NCBI GenBank assembly: GCA_958477465.1
Contig: CAUEFX010000003.1
Location: 62,001 to 126,000 of the forward strand
Origin: an uncultured Bacteroides sp.
Lineage (GTDB): Bacteria > Bacteroidota > Bacteroidia > Bacteroidales > Bacteroidaceae
DNA length: 64,000 nt
Direction: 5' to 3'
Numbering within the stretch: the first letter of the stretch is position 1; each line of letters begins with the position of its first letter. Under the pieces are notes generated by a model. That model saw only the letters and a program-made list of their open reading frames with translations, searched no databases and had not been told where the DNA came from. Both the position numbers and the translations under genes were made by a program. Shown here piece by piece: positions 1 to 8,525 of this stretch.

Positions 1-126
1 TATTTTTATAGTGGCGCTCTCTGCTTCATCGAATGGCCGGAGCTGGTGGAAGAACTTCTTCCCGGCAATGCCGTAAAGGTAACCATTGAAGAGTTGGAAG
101 ACGGAAGCCGTAAAATCACTCTTTAA
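1..126 (+). CDS. tsaE: TsaE, tRNA threonylcarbamoyladenosine ATPase (3' end only)
   Basis: The window opens inside this gene; only the last 41 codons and the TAA stop are present. The visible tail contains the motif FIEWPELVEELLP followed by a short beta-strand tail, which is characteristic of the C-terminus of TsaE (YjeE). In this family the protein is the small P-loop ATPase that works with TsaB and TsaD to make N6-threonylcarbamoyl-A37 in tRNA. The Walker motifs lie upstream of the window and cannot be checked. The next gene starts 6 bp after the stop on the same strand, so the two are probably cotranscribed. Confidence 0.88.
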   Translation, partial: YFYSGALCFIEWPELVEELLPGNAVKVTIEELEDGSRKITL

Positions 127-132
127 GAGACG

Positions 133-348
133 ATGGCACCACATTACTTTATTTTGGGCCTGTTTGCCCTTGCCGGAACCATCTCCCTCCTTGCTTCATT
201 GCTGAATTGGGAGTGGTTCTTCACGGCACACAACGCACAAGTTGTCGTCAGACGAATAGGCCGCACCCGTGCCCGAATCGTTTATGGCGTATTGGGATTG
301 CTGTTGATTGGAATGGCCGTTTTTTTCCTCCATTCTCTGGGTCTGTAA
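133..348 (+). CDS. Small two-helix membrane protein, Imm17-like
   Basis: This 71-residue protein has two predicted membrane helices (about residues 5-24 and 49-70) separated by a short basic loop rich in Arg. The arrangement and the SLLNWEWFF motif resemble small Bacteroides proteins catalogued as immunity 17 family (Imm17), which in some species neutralise polymorphic toxins. No toxin gene is next to it; it follows tsaE by 6 bp and converges on the DUF58 gene with a 9-bp gap. The family call comes from remembered resemblance, and an immunity role here is only inferred. It may simply be a conserved companion of tsaE. Confidence 0.7.
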   Translation: MAPHYFILGLFALAGTISLLASLLNWEWFFTAHNAQVVVRRIGRTRARIVYGVLGLLLIGMAVFFLHSLGL

Positions 349-357
349 AACTGTGCA

Positions 358-1668
358 TCAGATCAATTGTCTCGACTTCATCTCCAGATACTTATTGATG
401 ACATCGACAGACAAGTTATCGGGTGTAGTAAGTACGGAATAGATGCCATGCTGTTTCAGCGTATTTACGATAAGGCGTTTCTCATACGCAAACTTTTCGG
501 CAATGACATGACGGTAATACCCCTCGGTATCCGCCGGTTTTCCGGCAACATACGCTTTCAGATCGGCATCTTCGAAGAACACCACCAACAAACGATGCTG
601 ACGGGACAGTTGTTGCAGATAAGGCAGTTGCCGGTTCATGCTGTTCAGGTTACTAAAGTTGGTATAGAGTATCAGCAAACTGCGTTTCCCGATATGTTTG
701 GCCAGATGCACGCACAAGGCGGAGAAGTCGGTCTCCCCGAAAGTGGTCTCCTGTGCATAAAGGCTTTCGAGTAAAGTCTGCATCTGCCCCGTCTGCTTGG
801 AAGCCGGGACAAAGGTATCAAAGTGCTCATTGAATGTCACTAACCCCGCTTTATCATCTTTACGTATGGCCACATACGAAAGCACAAGTGAAGCATTGAC
901 GGCATAATCCAGCAGGGTCATTCCTTTAAAAGCCTGCTGCATGATACGACCTTTGTCTATCACATTATATATCTGCTGCGAACGCTCGTCCTGATACACA
1001 TTGACCATCAACTGATGTCGCCGGGCACTGGCTTTCCAGTTAATCGTGCGGTAATCGTCTCCTTTTACATACTCCTTTATCTGTTCGAACTCCGTCTGAT
1101 GCCCCGCCCGCCGGATTTTCTTTATCCCCAGCTCCGTAAGATTATCACTCATGGCAAGCAACTCGTAACGGTGCAGCATCAGGTAGGAGGGGTATACTTT
1201 TATCTTTTGCGGTTCACCGCCTGTAAAACGGCGCTCGACCAGTCCGATACGCGTGGTTACAAACACCCGGATGTATCCGAAGTCATACATTCCCCGCCGG
1301 GTGGGATGCAGATGATAGGCAATCGTTTTCCCTTCGCCACTTTCGAGAGACAGTTTAAAACATATATCACGCTGCTGGAATATGGCAGGCACCTCATCGA
1401 TAACCGACAGCCGGACAGGGAAAGGATAACTGCTCTCTATGCGCAGGCGCACCTCGTTATCATCTCCGTTCGAAAAGCGGGAAGCACATTGCCGGAAACT
1501 CCGGATCCCCTTCGTGCGATAGAGAAGAAAAAGATCTGCCGAAACGGCAAAGATAAAAACAACCAATGCCACCTGTCCCAACAGGAACAGAGTACCCAGC
1601 ACATATCCGCCGCAAAGCAACAGGATGACGACAAGGATAAACAGATAAAAACGTCGGGACAAATACAT
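358..1668 (-). CDS. DUF58 domain protein, partner of MoxR ATPase
   Basis: This 436-residue protein starts with two closely spaced membrane helices (about residues 7-48). A long soluble part follows, with the DUF58 signature YVKGDDYRTINWKASAR near residues 201-217 and a downstream vWA-like fold. DUF58 proteins are encoded with MoxR-type AAA ATPases and are thought to act with them in assembling or maturing envelope proteins; the substrate is unknown. It is the last gene of the minus-strand cluster that begins with the SpoIIM-like gene. It is separated from moxR by 203 bp, unusually far for this operon, so it could have its own promoter. Confidence 0.88.
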   Translation of the reverse strand: MYLSRRFYLFILVVILLLCGGYVLGTLFLLGQVALVVFIFAVSADLFLLYRTKGIRSFRQCASRFSNGDDNEVRLRIESSYPFPVRLSVIDEVPAIFQQRDICFKLSLESGEGKTIAYHLHPTRRGMYDFGYIRVFVTTRIGLVERRFTGGEPQKIKVYPSYLMLHRYELLAMSDNLTELGIKKIRRAGHQTEFEQIKEYVKGDDYRTINWKASARRHQLMVNVYQDERSQQIYNVIDKGRIMQQAFKGMTLLDYAVNASLVLSYVAIRKDDKAGLVTFNEHFDTFVPASKQTGQMQTLLESLYAQETTFGETDFSALCVHLAKHIGKRSLLILYTNFSNLNSMNRQLPYLQQLSRQHRLLVVFFEDADLKAYVAGKPADTEGYYRHVIAEKFAYEKRLIVNTLKQHGIYSVLTTPDNLSVDVINKYLEMKSRQLI

Positions 1669-1871
1669 GAATTTATTTACGATTTGACGATTTACGATTG
1701 AAATAACTTATACTTTAGTAATTATACTCTTTATACTTTAGTATTTATAAGCATCTTGTACTATGAAGTTTTTGTTTCATCAGTTTCCGTTTCAAGACTT
1801 TTAGTTGATATTCAAGGGAGACTTTTCCTCTTCACATCTCAATTTTCTCCGTTCGATTCAAATTTCTACTC

Positions 1872-2903
1872 TTATTTCGGCACTTCTACCTTGTCGATGA
1901 GGCGCTGCGTTACCTTTACCGGAGAGTGACCTTCCATTTCCGCTTCCGCTGTGAGAATAAGGCGATGCTGGAGCACATAGGGAGCCACGAACTTGACATC
2001 CTCGGGAGTTACAAAATCGCGTCCCTGCAAAAGGGCATACGCCTTGGACGACTGCAACATAGCCACAGAGGCACGGGGCGATGCACCCAGATAAACCGCT
2101 TTGCTGGTACGGGTCTGCTGCACGATAAGGGCTATATACTGCAACAGTGTGCGATCCACGAATACCTTGTCCATCAATTTGCGGAACGTCAGCAACTCAT
2201 CGCGGGTTATTACAGGACGGATATCTTCCAACTTCACCAATGCAGCGTTCGTATGATGACGTTCAAGAATGCACACCTCCTCTTCCAACGACGGATAATC
2301 CATCGTTATCTTCATCAGAAAACGGTCGAGCTGAGCTTCTGGCAGCTTATACGTACCCTCTTGCTCCACCGGATTCTGAGTGGCAAGAATGGTATAAAAC
2401 TCTCCCATCCGGTAAGTCGACCCGTCGATACTCACCTGCCGCTCCTCCATCACCTCAAAAAGGGCGGATTGTGTTTTTGCCGGAGCACGGTTAATCTCGT
2501 CTACCAGCACCACATCGGCAAAGATAGGACCGTGATGGAAATCAAACTCATTGGTTTTCAAATTAAAGACCGTAGTGCCGAGCACATCACTCGGCATCAA
2601 ATCGGGCGTAAACTGTATGCGGCTGAAATCGGCATCTATCAGACGCGCCGTAAGGCGGGCAAGCAGTGTTTTCGCCACACCGGGCACCCCTTCTATCAAC
2701 ACATGACCGTTGGCAAGAATCGCCGTAAGGACAAGATCTACCGTACGCTCCTGTCCCACTATAACCGAAGCGATCTGCGCTTTCAACGCCCCGATTTTTT
2801 CGGCAAAAAGAGTTAAATCAGTACGTGGCACTTCATTACGTACCTCCTCCGCTGGAGCTGCGGAAGGCGTTACTTCTGCCATGGATTCATTCATATCATT
2901 CAT
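1872..2903 (-). CDS. MoxR-family AAA+ ATPase
   Basis: This 343-residue MoxR ATPase carries Walker A GVPGVAKT, Walker B VVLVDEINRAP, a sensor ATQNP motif and a C-terminal lid domain. MoxR proteins are ATP-driven chaperones that work with vWA/DUF58 partners, which fits the DUF58 gene immediately downstream. The start is taken at ATG 2903: a TTG lies two codons upstream in frame, but ATG is preferable and the extra residues add nothing conserved. The N-terminal 30 residues are a variable Ala/Glu-rich tail. The DUF4350 gene upstream ends 44 bp before this start. Confidence 0.92.
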   Translation of the reverse strand: MNDMNESMAEVTPSAAPAEEVRNEVPRTDLTLFAEKIGALKAQIASVIVGQERTVDLVLTAILANGHVLIEGVPGVAKTLLARLTARLIDADFSRIQFTPDLMPSDVLGTTVFNLKTNEFDFHHGPIFADVVLVDEINRAPAKTQSALFEVMEERQVSIDGSTYRMGEFYTILATQNPVEQEGTYKLPEAQLDRFLMKITMDYPSLEEEVCILERHHTNAALVKLEDIRPVITRDELLTFRKLMDKVFVDRTLLQYIALIVQQTRTSKAVYLGASPRASVAMLQSSKAYALLQGRDFVTPEDVKFVAPYVLQHRLILTAEAEMEGHSPVKVTQRLIDKVEVPK

Positions 2904-2947
2904 AAGCAATCTTATTATATCCGGTTCTATATCTCATTTATTGTCGT

Positions 2948-4270
2948 TTATATCCGGTTCAGTATTTCATTCATGCCGTCTATATAGTCTTTCATCTCCT
3001 GTTCCGTCACGTTCCGTTCTCCCTTGACAACAGGTCGCAAGCCGTCAAACAGCCTTGCTATCTTCTCTTCCTCCATGCCCGTTTTACCGGCTACTTTCCG
3101 GTAAAGGGTTCTTTCATCGGTCTCCTCTTCCACATCCACCTGTATATTCCGCCGCAAAGCCTCTGCAAAATAGGTAAACTTCTTGCGCACCAGATCCGCA
3201 TGGTTCTTCCTCTGAAAATACAGCGTTCCTATCAGTTCGGTAAATTCCAGCGCCTTGTTTTCCGGTTGGCGGATAACCGGAATCGGCCTCTGCCGCCTAC
3301 GGGCAGTAAACACCATGAAGAGCACGAGTGCAATCATCGTCAGATAAAGTCCCCAGCGAAGAGGAGGCTGCGACAGGAAGTAGCGGAACGGCGAGCGCTG
3401 TTCATACTCCGATTCATTATAAGCCTCCGTGCGATACAACGGCAGACCTTTCGCCGGTGAAAGCAAACGGAAAACATAAGCGGCATTGTTCTTATCGAGC
3501 ACTCCATAATTGGTGAACAGCAGAGGAGTGGAGATAAGGATGATCTCTCCTTTTCCCACAGGACGCCGCAGGGCAGACACTCCCGTAGGCAGTTCGACAG
3601 GAAGCTGTACCGAATCCTGCGATTCGGACAGTGTATCTTTCAACCGGTTTCGTGTCAGACTGTCTGCCTCCAGCGTAATCGTACTTTCCCGTGACACGAT
3701 AGCCCGTCCCCGCCTCACCAACGGTACGGAAAGCGAGTCATACTTTGTGAAAAAAGCCCTACACAGTTGCGGATAGACTTCGAAGACCGCCGCCGGATAA
3801 GCACTTGCCGAATCAGCCAACCAGAACAGACTGTCGCGACGATTGACCGTCCCTGCATATTTCTTTAACTCCGATGCGCTAAACCAGGTATAAGACATAT
3901 CATACCCCAACGTATCGGACAATGAAAAACCGGTAGCCGCCAATATCACCTTGTTTCCCCGTTCTGCCAGGCGCATGATTGCATCTCTATCGATATTCGT
4001 GAACTGAAAACGCTGGGCAATGGCAAGTATGGCGAGAGGTTCGTTCGTGGTATCGTTCTCAAAATTATAGAAAGTCCAGTCATTCAGATAATACTCTTCC
4101 GGCCAGGAATCCGCCAGTACATCATCGAAAATAGCACAGCCGAACGGTTGGTAATCATACCGGCTGAAGGTAGGATTCCAGACAAACTTCTTCGGCAAGT
4201 TGTACTCCACCAGAAACATGACAGCCAGAAAAAGCACCATAGCAAAAATAAACCAACGGTTACCTTTCAT
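2948..4270 (-). CDS. DUF4350 domain membrane protein
   Basis: This 440-residue protein has an N-terminal membrane anchor (about residues 5-23), a long periplasmic section resembling the ABC-type/ThuA-like DUF4350 fold, and a second helix near residues 308-325 followed by a basic cytoplasmic tail. DUF4350 proteins are found between DUF4129 and MoxR genes in Bacteroidota; the function is unknown. Its ATG overlaps the stop of the upstream DUF4129 gene in an ATGA arrangement, so the two are translationally coupled. Confidence 0.82.
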   Translation of the reverse strand: MKGNRWFIFAMVLFLAVMFLVEYNLPKKFVWNPTFSRYDYQPFGCAIFDDVLADSWPEEYYLNDWTFYNFENDTTNEPLAILAIAQRFQFTNIDRDAIMRLAERGNKVILAATGFSLSDTLGYDMSYTWFSASELKKYAGTVNRRDSLFWLADSASAYPAAVFEVYPQLCRAFFTKYDSLSVPLVRRGRAIVSRESTITLEADSLTRNRLKDTLSESQDSVQLPVELPTGVSALRRPVGKGEIILISTPLLFTNYGVLDKNNAAYVFRLLSPAKGLPLYRTEAYNESEYEQRSPFRYFLSQPPLRWGLYLTMIALVLFMVFTARRRQRPIPVIRQPENKALEFTELIGTLYFQRKNHADLVRKKFTYFAEALRRNIQVDVEEETDERTLYRKVAGKTGMEEEKIARLFDGLRPVVKGERNVTEQEMKDYIDGMNEILNRI

Positions 4271-4890
4271 ACCCCACCTCCTTTGGCTATTAGCTCCTTC
4301 TGAAAAGCTTGCATCTCCTGATAAAGGGCTACGGTCGCTTCAAAATTACCATAACGGACGCGCAGAAAATGATTGGTCAATTCGCGGAAAGGAGTCTTCA
4401 GAGCATCGCTCTTTATTTCATAAATATACTCGGTCGGCGTTTTATAAAGCTGCCAGTCTATCTTTCCGATATCACTCAAATGTTTCAGGGTCTGAAGATA
4501 GAGCAGCCTCACCGCTTCCCGGTAATCCTTGCGGGAGATGGCAGAGTCTATCTCTTTCTGAAAATCAACGCCATAAATGGTATCTCCCTCCACCCGGTAG
4601 GGCAAAGTCCTTTTCGACCGCACGAACAGTTCCGGACGCTTCTTGTAAATAAACCAGATAATCAGCAAAAGTACAACGACAAACAACGCAACCAATACCG
4701 CTGCCGTATATTTTTCGGCAAATGCACTGCCGAATATTTTCTGCAACAGCCTGCCCACCCACAAATTAAGCCACGCAAGGATATCGAACTCGGGCGTGAT
4801 CAATTCACGGTTATAATCATACTCCGGCTGCCCTTGCCAATAGGCAACGGTGAGCGAATCATAAACAATCGTATCGGCAGGTGCAGTCAT
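4267..4890 (-). CDS. DUF4129 domain membrane protein
   Basis: This 207-residue protein has one strong membrane helix (about residues 63-84) and a soluble C-terminal half with the DUF4129 pattern (RKDYREAVRLLYLQTLKHL and FRELTNHFLRVRYG). In other bacteria DUF4129 domains are often fused to transglutaminase-like domains and sit beside MoxR/DUF58 genes. Here the domain stands alone. No cleavable signal peptide is evident at the chosen ATG. It overlaps the next gene by 4 bp. Confidence 0.82.
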   Translation of the reverse strand: MTAPADTIVYDSLTVAYWQGQPEYDYNRELITPEFDILAWLNLWVGRLLQKIFGSAFAEKYTAAVLVALFVVVLLLIIWFIYKKRPELFVRSKRTLPYRVEGDTIYGVDFQKEIDSAISRKDYREAVRLLYLQTLKHLSDIGKIDWQLYKTPTEYIYEIKSDALKTPFRELTNHFLRVRYGNFEATVALYQEMQAFQKELIAKGGGV

Positions 4891-4902
4891 CCGGTCGTGC
4901 TA

Positions 4903-5838
4903 TCAGAGGTTATCGAAATTATTGATATCTTCTTCCACAGAGACACTGTCCACCACCTCGGAAGCATGCCCGTACTGGTAAGCCAAACCGATAATGGAGA
5001 ATATGGCAGAAAGATATGTCCCGAAAGCCTGTAGGATTCCCATCAGATAAAGGAAGAAATTATAAATGGGAGAGATGGTGACCGTACTTCCGTTATCACT
5101 CATGGCAAAAAAGTATTTCACAAGAGTGGCCACATACCAAGGCAACATCGTGATACCCTGCAAAATACTACCGATCAGTCCCATGATCAGCGCAATGAGA
5201 AAGACACCTCCCCAAGTGGAGAATCCCAGGCGGAATGTCTTTTTGAACGCTCCCCATATACTGATATTCTCAAACAGATAAATCGGAGAAAACAGCGCCA
5301 TCGGGACTGCACAGGCTATCACCAACGGAATGGTAAGGATCAAGGTAAAAGGAGTAAGAGCCACCAGCACACCCACAATCACACATACAGCAATCCCCAA
5401 CAATATGCCGAACAGGGTAAGTTTCAACAGCCTGCCCACATTTTTAAGCAACAGGGGTTTCAATGAAGACAGCGTGATTCCCTCCAGGCGTTCTTCACGT
5501 TCATTGTAAGTCTTGATCAGCGTATAAACCAGCGAGGTAAGGATGACGGATCCGATGAGGTAACAGATGACAGCCAGTCCGTAGTTCACCCAAAACATCG
5601 CTCCGATACCCGTCAAAGGGTTGGCAGCGTTGTCCTCGAGTCCCATCGTGGCATCTATAGACCCGCTCATCAGCCCGTTCACACTCAATGCCTGAATCAG
5701 ACACAAAGGCAATATCAGATACGTGGTGAACTTAAACAGAGGTTTCCAGTTCTCCTTTATAAAATCAAAGGAGGCGTTCATCTTATCCCCGAAGGAACGC
5801 TTTACATACATTGCTACTTTAGCTTTCTGTGACTCCAT
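4903..5838 (-). CDS. Multi-pass membrane protein of the MoxR-DUF58 cluster
   Basis: This 311-residue protein has about six hydrophobic segments (roughly residues 34-55, 82-105, 144-178, 180-205, 215-240, 265-295). They resemble the glycerophosphoryl diester phosphodiesterase membrane-domain or DUF975-type folds, but no motif permits a firm name. The start is placed at ATG 5838 (MESQ), overlapping the end of the SpoIIM-like gene by 20 bp. An alternative in-frame start lies at 5886 but overlaps the upstream gene more deeply. The position between SpoIIM-like and DUF4129 genes is a recurrent Bacteroides arrangement. Confidence 0.75.
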   Translation of the reverse strand: MESQKAKVAMYVKRSFGDKMNASFDFIKENWKPLFKFTTYLILPLCLIQALSVNGLMSGSIDATMGLEDNAANPLTGIGAMFWVNYGLAVICYLIGSVILTSLVYTLIKTYNEREERLEGITLSSLKPLLLKNVGRLLKLTLFGILLGIAVCVIVGVLVALTPFTLILTIPLVIACAVPMALFSPIYLFENISIWGAFKKTFRLGFSTWGGVFLIALIMGLIGSILQGITMLPWYVATLVKYFFAMSDNGSTVTISPIYNFFLYLMGILQAFGTYLSAIFSIIGLAYQYGHASEVVDSVSVEEDINNFDNL

Positions 5839-6781
5839 GTCGTTTTCTATTTGGTAAGTAAATATAGTAAAAGATAATAAATGCAAGTGAAAGCAGAATA
5901 ATGCCCAGCCTGAGCACCGTCGGGAACTCGGTATGCCGCGTGAGGAAACCTTCTATGAAACCCGCCATGATAAATACCGGAACGGTTCCCACAACGATTT
6001 TCAATCCTCTCTTGGCTCCCCGCCGGAAAGAGGCGGCACGTGAATAAGTACCCGGAAACAACCACCCGTTTCCAAGTGCCAGCCCGGCAGCGCCCGCCAC
6101 GATAATGGCCCATATCTCAAGCGTGCCGTGCAGCCAGATTGCCAGCATAGACTCGGCCAACAGCCCCTCTCCGTAAAAGAAAGTCTGAAAAGCCCCCAGC
6201 ATGATTCCATTGGAAAGCAGCATGTACCCTGTGCCGAAGCTGGTCAGCAGTCCCATCGCAAAACAATTGAAAGATACCATGATGTTGTTCAGCGTAATCC
6301 CCAAGAACATAGGCAGCTCCTCCGAACCGTTATACACCGCCATCGGCTCACCGTTGGCAATATTTTCAAGTGTCATATCCACATAACTGTTACCCAGAAT
6401 CAACCGGACAAAATTCGGATCGTTCCAAGCCGAAATGATGCCTATCAGCACACTGGCGGCGAAGATGAGAAAAGACACCAACAATTCCTTACGGGCATCG
6501 TGCATTGTCTGCGGCACTTCGCGTGTCCAGAAAGTAATGATCCGGGTCCACTTCTCACGCTTATTACGATAAATCACATTGTGCAATGCAGAAGCCAGAT
6601 TGTTGAGATAAACAGTGATGCGGGAAGAGGGATAATGAGTCTGTGCAAAAGCCAGATCGGCAGTAAGTTCCGTATACGCATCGGCCAGACGGTCGGGATT
6701 AAACTTATCAGCTTTCTCCACTACCTCCTCTGTTTCTTTCCATTTTTCAATGTTCCGGCGAATAAACGTAACTTCTTTCAT
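5819..6781 (-). CDS. SpoIIM (stage II sporulation protein M)-like membrane protein
   Basis: This 320-residue protein has a soluble helical N-terminus (about 100 residues) and then five or more membrane helices containing WLHGTLEIWAIIVAGAAGLALG, the signature of the SpoIIM/DUF95 family. The organism is not a sporeformer. In non-sporulating Bacteroidota the gene heads clusters with RDD and MoxR proteins, and its role is unknown. It is the first gene of the minus-strand operon. A -7-like box read on the minus strand lies at 6824-6831, about 45 bp upstream. Confidence 0.87.
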   Translation of the reverse strand: MKEVTFIRRNIEKWKETEEVVEKADKFNPDRLADAYTELTADLAFAQTHYPSSRITVYLNNLASALHNVIYRNKREKWTRIITFWTREVPQTMHDARKELLVSFLIFAASVLIGIISAWNDPNFVRLILGNSYVDMTLENIANGEPMAVYNGSEELPMFLGITLNNIMVSFNCFAMGLLTSFGTGYMLLSNGIMLGAFQTFFYGEGLLAESMLAIWLHGTLEIWAIIVAGAAGLALGNGWLFPGTYSRAASFRRGAKRGLKIVVGTVPVFIMAGFIEGFLTRHTEFPTVLRLGIILLSLAFIIFYYIYLPNRKRHGVTES

Positions 6782-6790
6782 CGTTTAGAG

Positions 6791-6819
6791 GGATTCGAAT
6801 AGAAGTTTTGTTCGAATCC
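6791..6819. promoter_or_regulatory. Divergent promoter region with inverted repeat
   Basis: A perfect 9-bp inverted repeat (GGATTCGAA ... TTCGAATCC, 11-bp spacer) lies between the divergent SpoIIM-like and RDD genes, just inside the predicted leader of the SpoIIM-like operon. Next to it, 6824-6831 reads TATTTTTG on the minus strand with GTTG 20 bp upstream (6852-6855). Positions 6844-6851 read TATATTTG on the plus strand for the RDD gene. The two promoters therefore overlap, and the repeat could be an operator or an RNA hairpin. Confidence 0.5.
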
Positions 6820-6881
6820 GAAGCAAAAATAAGAGATATTTGATATATTTGCAACGGAACCATGAAAATGTTTAAAGAGAA

Positions 6882-7613
6882 ATGAGCGAATCCACTATTA
6901 TTACGGGACAGTTTGTACGCATCAGCCAGACACCGGCAAGTATAGGCGAACGTATGCTGGCTCTGATTATAGACTATATCTTCCTGTTCATTTATGTAGT
7001 AGGATTCAGCATCGCCTTGTCTTATCTCAAGATCCACGCTTATTCCGGCTTTTCGTTCTTTTTTCTTTTTGTGATTGTCTACCTGCCGGTGTTCTGTTAT
7101 TCGCTGTTATGCGAAGTCTTCAACCGCGGCCAGAGTCTGGGCAAACGCCTGTTGAATCTCCGGGTCGTGAAGGCCGACGGCTCCACCCCGAGCCTCAGCT
7201 CTTATCTGCTGCGCTGGCTTCTCTTCCCCATCGACTTGCCGTTCACGGGCGGATTGGGAGTTATCGTCATTTTGCTGACCAAAAATCATCAGCGCCTGGG
7301 TGACCTTGCCGCCGGAACGATAGTCATCAAGGAAAAGAACTATCGCAAAATACAAGTCAGTCTCGACGAATACGACTACCTGACCAAAGATTACCATCCG
7401 GTATATCCAACGGCTGCCGACTTATCACTGGAACAGGTGAATGTAATCAACAAGACGCTCTCTTCCGGAAGCAAAGACCGTGCCCGGCGCATACGGTTGC
7501 TGGCCGACAAAGTACGTACGCTCCTATCCATAAAGCAGGTAGAGGGGAGCGATGAGAAGTTTCTGCAAACACTGTTGAGGGATTATCAGTATTACGCTTT
7601 AGAAGAGATCTGA
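6882..7613 (+). CDS. RDD family membrane protein
   Basis: This 243-residue protein carries the RDD domain in its first 145 residues: Arg in GERMLALIIDYIF, the Asp of the same helix, and the GQSLGKRLLNLRVV and RLGDLAAGTIVI motifs, with three to four membrane helices. A charged cytoplasmic tail of about 90 residues follows. RDD proteins are poorly understood; some are linked to ion transport. Divergent placement against the SpoIIM-MoxR-DUF58 operon is conserved in Bacteroides and suggests a shared envelope function. Confidence 0.88.
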   Translation: MSESTIITGQFVRISQTPASIGERMLALIIDYIFLFIYVVGFSIALSYLKIHAYSGFSFFFLFVIVYLPVFCYSLLCEVFNRGQSLGKRLLNLRVVKADGSTPSLSSYLLRWLLFPIDLPFTGGLGVIVILLTKNHQRLGDLAAGTIVIKEKNYRKIQVSLDEYDYLTKDYHPVYPTAADLSLEQVNVINKTLSSGSKDRARRIRLLADKVRTLLSIKQVEGSDEKFLQTLLRDYQYYALEEI

Positions 7614-7640
7614 TAAAAAACAGAAAAGATACAATAAAAG

Positions 7641-7738
7641 GAGGGTGTACAAACTCTCTTATTAACAAAATCACCCTTGCTACAAAACATCTGCAGCAAG
7701 GGTGATTTTTATGTTTTAGGTATTTTGACTTTACCTTC
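7641..7738. repeat. ~98-bp palindromic intergenic element, copy A
   Basis: The core is a perfect 15-bp stem (AAAATCACCCTTGCT at 7667-7681 and its complement at 7695-7709) around a 13-base loop. The left edge begins GAGGGTGTAC and the right edge is a degenerate counterpart (TATTTTGACT...CCTTC). It lies between the convergent RDD gene and the 111-residue ORF, so it may serve as a bidirectional terminator. It belongs to the same family as copies at 17169, 18093 and 55230. Confidence 0.65.
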
Positions 7739-7766
7739 AGTCCCTAACAGGAATTCCGGAAACGAG

Positions 7767-8102
7767 TTATTCTACCTGCCCCAGAGAGTTTCCATATTCC
7801 ATTTCTCCCTGAACCACAAAAAAGATTTCTTCGGGATCGAACTCTCCCATTTCGTCTTTCTTGGCCTCCTTAACAATATAGTCCACCACCTGCTCCAGGT
7901 CGATGTTGACATACCCGTCTTCATCGGGTTGCGCTTCCAGAATACCGCTTTCAGAGTAATACTCGTCAATCAGATCCAGGAAATAATAAAGTTCATCATC
8001 GGTGAACTTCTCTTTCAGTTCCTGCGGCAAATAGTTTTTGATGTACTCGATGGTCTTTTCATCGTCGGCATCAGCAAGTAAAAAATCGTCTTCCAGTCCC
8101 AT
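7767..8102 (-). CDS. Conserved acidic protein of unknown function beside trxA
   Basis: This 111-residue, strongly acidic, soluble protein has no signal peptide or membrane segment. It is helix-rich, with a YFLDLIDEYYSESG stretch and many Asp/Glu residues. I do not recognise a named domain; similar small acidic proteins accompany trxA in Bacteroides. ATG 8102 is chosen; a TTG three codons upstream is the only longer option. It lies 33 bp downstream of trxA on the same strand and is probably cotranscribed with it. Confidence 0.75.
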   Translation of the reverse strand: MGLEDDFLLADADDEKTIEYIKNYLPQELKEKFTDDELYYFLDLIDEYYSESGILEAQPDEDGYVNIDLEQVVDYIVKEAKKDEMGEFDPEEIFFVVQGEMEYGNSLGQVE

Positions 8103-8135
8103 ATAGTTCAATGTTATTAAGTTGAAAACTATAAA

Positions 8136-8450
8136 TTATAATAAGTTCTTCGTCTTTTCCACAAATACAGGTTTGCCGACAGCACCAATCTGCTTGTCTA
8201 CAATCTCTCCGTTCTTAAAGAAAAGAACAGTCGGAATATTACGGATACCGTATTCGGCTGCCATGTCGCTATTTTCGTCCACATCGCATTTACCGATAAT
8301 AACTTGTCCTTCAAACTCCGTTGCCAGTTCCTCGATGATAGGAGCAACCATCTTGCAAGGGCCACACCAAGGGGCCCAAAAGTCAACAACAACCGGTTTT
8401 CCTTCTGCAAGGATTTCCTTATAATTGCTGTCTGTAATTTCTAAAGCCAT
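8136..8450 (-). CDS. trxA: Thioredoxin
   Basis: This 104-residue cytoplasmic thioredoxin has the active-site motif WCGPCK in FWAPWCGPCKMVAP (about residues 26-40) and the cis-proline loop IRNIPTVLFF. It reduces protein disulfides using electrons from thioredoxin reductase. Its length is that of classical TrxA with no export signal. A -7-type box read on the minus strand lies at 8517-8524, overlapping the end of dnaE, so transcription probably starts just downstream of dnaE and continues into the acidic-protein gene. Confidence 0.95.
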   Translation of the reverse strand: MALEITDSNYKEILAEGKPVVVDFWAPWCGPCKMVAPIIEELATEFEGQVIIGKCDVDENSDMAAEYGIRNIPTVLFFKNGEIVDKQIGAVGKPVFVEKTKNLL

Positions 8451-8516
8451 AATTTTAAAAGTTAATAGTTAGAATTAAGCAGCCCGGAAGTCTCATGCAA
8501 CCTCCGTGCTACGTTG

Positions 8517-8524
8517 CAAATATA
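8517..8524 (-). promoter_or_regulatory. -7 box upstream of trxA
   Basis: On the minus strand this reads TATATTTG, matching the Bacteroides TAnnTTTG consensus, with CTTG about 18-20 bp upstream inside the dnaE 3' end. It lies about 65 bp upstream of the trxA start. Confidence 0.45.
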
Positions 8525-8525
8525 A

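Noticed and set aside
6811..6820. TTCGAATCCG resembling a tRNA T-loop
   Set aside because: It is one arm of a short inverted repeat; no acceptor, D or anticodon stems fit around it.
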